Of a DNA stretch of 5,758 nucleotides, positions 4,330 through 5,758 are shown piece by piece. Position 1 is the first letter of the stretch. Each line of letters starts with the position of its first letter. The position numbers and the translations under genes were made by a program. This stretch comes from DASZHJ01 sp035938015 (GTDB lineage: Bacteria; Pseudomonadota; Alphaproteobacteria; ATCC43930; CGMCC-115725): assembly GCA_035938015.1 (NCBI GenBank), contig DASZHJ010000179.1, positions 1 through 5,758 on the forward strand, read 5' to 3'. The notes beneath the pieces are model-generated. The model was not told the origin of the DNA and did no database searches. It saw only the letters and a program-made list of their open reading frames with translations.

Positions 4330-4608
4330 ATGAGCCACACCATCCGCCACAAGCAGAAGCTGCTGCATCGGGTGAGCCGCATCGGGGGGCAGGTCGAGGC
4401 GGTGAAGCGGGCGCTCGAGGGGGAGGCGGGCTGCTCGGAGGTCATGCACCTGATCGCGGGCTGCCGCGGGGCCATCAACGGGCTGCTCGCGGAGGTGGTC
4501 GAGGACCATATCCGCACGCATCTCGTCGACCGCGCGAGAAATCCCGATGCGCTCGATCACAAGGCCACCGACCAGTTGGTCGATGTGGTCCATAGCTACT
4601 TCAAGTGA
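4330..4608 (+). CDS. dmeR: RcnR/DmeR-type Co/Ni-responsive repressor (CsoR/RcnR family)
   Basis: A 92-residue all-helical, tetrameric metal sensor that represses its own operon until nickel or cobalt binds. The N-terminus MSHTIRHKQKLLHRVSRI closely resembles RcnR (MSHTIRDKQKL). The four residues known to bind metal in E. coli RcnR are all present at the same positions: H3, C35, H60 and H64. Conserved helix segments GGQVEAVKRAL and CRGAINGLLAEVVEDHIRTH are also present. C45 is an additional cysteine in the second helix. The start at 4330 is chosen because it gives the SHT metal-binding N-terminus. A longer frame from 4288 would run through the operator and promoter. It is followed after ten bases by the exporter gene, giving the classic dmeR-dmeF arrangement. 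The name dmeR rather than rcnR rests on this pairing with a CDF exporter. Confidence 0.93.
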   Translation: MSHTIRHKQKLLHRVSRIGGQVEAVKRALEGEAGCSEVMHLIAGCRGAINGLLAEVVEDHIRTHLVDRARNPDALDHKATDQLVDVVHSYFK

Positions 4609-4618
4609 AAGTACGGCC

Positions 4619-5758
4619 ATGACGAACCAGCAAGAGCCGATGCGCGCCTACGCGCATAGCCATGTCTTCCTCGGCAGCGACCACGAGCAGAACGAGCGGA
4701 AGACGTGGGGCGTGATCGCGCTCTGCTCCGCGATGATGATCTTGGAGATCGGGGGCGGCAGCATTTTCGGATCGTTGGCGCTCGTCGCCGACGGCCTGCA
4801 CATGTCGACGCACGCCACAGCGCTCGCCATCGCCGCGCTCGCTTACACTTATGCGCGCCGCCGCGCGGCCGATCCGCGTTTCACGTTCGGCACGGGCAAG
4901 TTCGGCGACCTCGCGGGGTTCACCAGCGCCATAATCCTGGCGATGATCGCGCTGCTGATCGGATATGAGGCGGTATCGCGGCTCTTTGCCCCGATCCACA
5001 TCGATTTCGACCAGGCGATTCCGATCGCGGTGCTCGGCCTCTTGGTGAACATCGCCAGTGCCTGGCTCCTGAGCGGCGGCGATCATCACGGCCACGTTCA
5101 CGGTCATAGCCGCGGCCACAGCCACGGCGGTCACGGCCATGCGCACGAGGCAGAGATCCAGGGCATCGAGACGCCTTTCGGCCGGCTCCGGCTCGAGGTT
5201 TTCGAGGACGGCGTGCCACCCCGGTTCCGGCTCCGCTTCGAGGAGAGTGGCACACGGGGTCCCGATTCGACCTCTAGCCCCATTACAATCGAGACCGTCA
5301 GGCCAGCCGGTCAGCGGCAGCTCTTCGCTTTCGCAGACCGCGGCGACTATCTCGAATCCCTCGAGGAGATCCCGGAACCGCACGAGTTCAAGGCTGTCCT
5401 CCGGGTGGCCAACGGCGATCGTGCTTGGAGCCACGAAACGGCATTCACGGAGCACGAGCACGATGAGCACGCTGCGCACGGCACGGCCGGCCGGGACAAC
5501 AACATGCGCGCCGCCTTCCTACACGTCGCCGCGGATGCCGCGGTGTCCGTGCTGGCAATCATCGGCCTGACGACGGGCCGGTTCTTCGGCTGGGTCTGGA
5601 TGGATCCGATGATGGGGATCGTGGGCGCGCTGGTGATCGCCAACTGGTCCTATGGTCTCGTGCGCGATACCGGCGGCATTCTGCTCGACATGACCACCGA
5701 TCAAGGGATCGCCGACCGTATCCGGATCGCCATCGAGACCGACGGCGACCGGCTCGCC
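4619..5758 (+). CDS. dmeF: DmeF-type cation diffusion facilitator, Co/Ni exporter with inserted domain (partial, 3' end outside window)
   Basis: The first 380 residues of an inner-membrane metal/proton antiporter. Six membrane segments lie at about 30-50, 55-78, 96-118, 133-152, 298-319 and 325-347. The transport site is in TM2 (DGLHMSTH, with H61 and H65) and TM5 (HVAAD, with H302 and D306). A histidine replaces the usual aspartate at position 65, a pattern I associate with DmeF-type Co/Ni exporters rather than Zn CDFs. The sequence DNNMRAAFLHVAADA before and in TM5 is DmeF-like. The loop between TM4 and TM5 is very long: ten His at 156-176, a soluble segment at about 178-276, and a second His/Glu patch at 272-287. 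The C-terminal cytoplasmic domain has just begun at the edge. Translation is probably coupled to dmeR, since no strong ribosome site precedes the ATG. It should be induced by cobalt or nickel. Confidence 0.93.
   Translation, partial: MTNQQEPMRAYAHSHVFLGSDHEQNERKTWGVIALCSAMMILEIGGGSIFGSLALVADGLHMSTHATALAIAALAYTYARRRAADPRFTFGTGKFGDLAGFTSAIILAMIALLIGYEAVSRLFAPIHIDFDQAIPIAVLGLLVNIASAWLLSGGDHHGHVHGHSRGHSHGGHGHAHEAEIQGIETPFGRLRLEVFEDGVPPRFRLRFEESGTRGPDSTSSPITIETVRPAGQRQLFAFADRGDYLESLEEIPEPHEFKAVLRVANGDRAWSHETAFTEHEHDEHAAHGTAGRDNNMRAAFLHVAADAAVSVLAIIGLTTGRFFGWVWMDPMMGIVGALVIANWSYGLVRDTGGILLDMTTDQGIADRIRIAIETDGDRLA

Noticed and set aside
4601..5479. 292-codon minus-strand open frame opposite dmeF
   Set aside because: It lies antisense to an unmistakable CDF exporter and extends into the dmeR end; composition is typical of a mirrored GC-rich frame.
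1..5758. CRISPR array, rRNA or plasmid replication origin
   Set aside because: No regularly spaced direct repeats, rRNA-like segments, rep gene or iteron series were seen.

Overview
The window is GC-rich, chromosomal-looking DNA. It has a DmeR/DmeF-type cobalt/nickel exporter pair, a LipB lipoate enzyme, GANTC sites inside a repeat, and a codon bias strongly toward G/C at third positions. Together these suggest an alphaproteobacterium, perhaps Rhodospirillales or Hyphomicrobiales. That placement is inference, because nothing in the window is decisive for taxonomy.

Left part (1-1571, minus strand): a compact three-gene operon read leftward. It holds a ParA-type ATPase without an N-terminal helix-turn-helix, then a ribbon-helix-helix (RHH) protein, then an Ala/Pro-rich protein cut by the window edge. 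The genes overlap by ATGA and TGATG, which suggests coupled translation. The roughly 210 bases upstream of parA are AT-rich compared with the surroundings. They carry a 33-base near-perfect palindrome and a second, shorter inverted repeat, plausible operator or centromere sites for the RHH protein. The set looks like a type Ib-like partition or cargo-positioning module.

Middle (1572-3929, minus strand): a 192-residue protein of unknown function has the N-terminal STGPKT...GK...RHG signature, with a perfect 9+3+9 palindrome just before its start. Next comes a 122-base palindromic repeat insertion (2246-2367) made of two large hairpins and flanked by a GCTCG duplication. It has inserted into the 3' end of lipB (octanoyltransferase) and now supplies its last eight codons and stop. 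Upstream of lipB lies a gene for a secreted eight-cysteine protein of unknown function.

Right part (4137-5758, plus strand): a tRNA-Leu(GAG) gene, then a metal-responsive operon. A RcnR/DmeR-type repressor with all four RcnR metal ligands is followed by a DmeF-type cation diffusion facilitator. The promoter's -10 region overlaps a textbook G/C-tract operator. The exporter (incomplete at the right edge) has a roughly 100-residue soluble insertion between two histidine-rich patches in the loop between TM4 and TM5.

The most notable points are the repeat insertion that rewrote the LipB C-terminus, the RHH-linked ParA operon with its upstream palindromes, and the domain inserted in the exporter.
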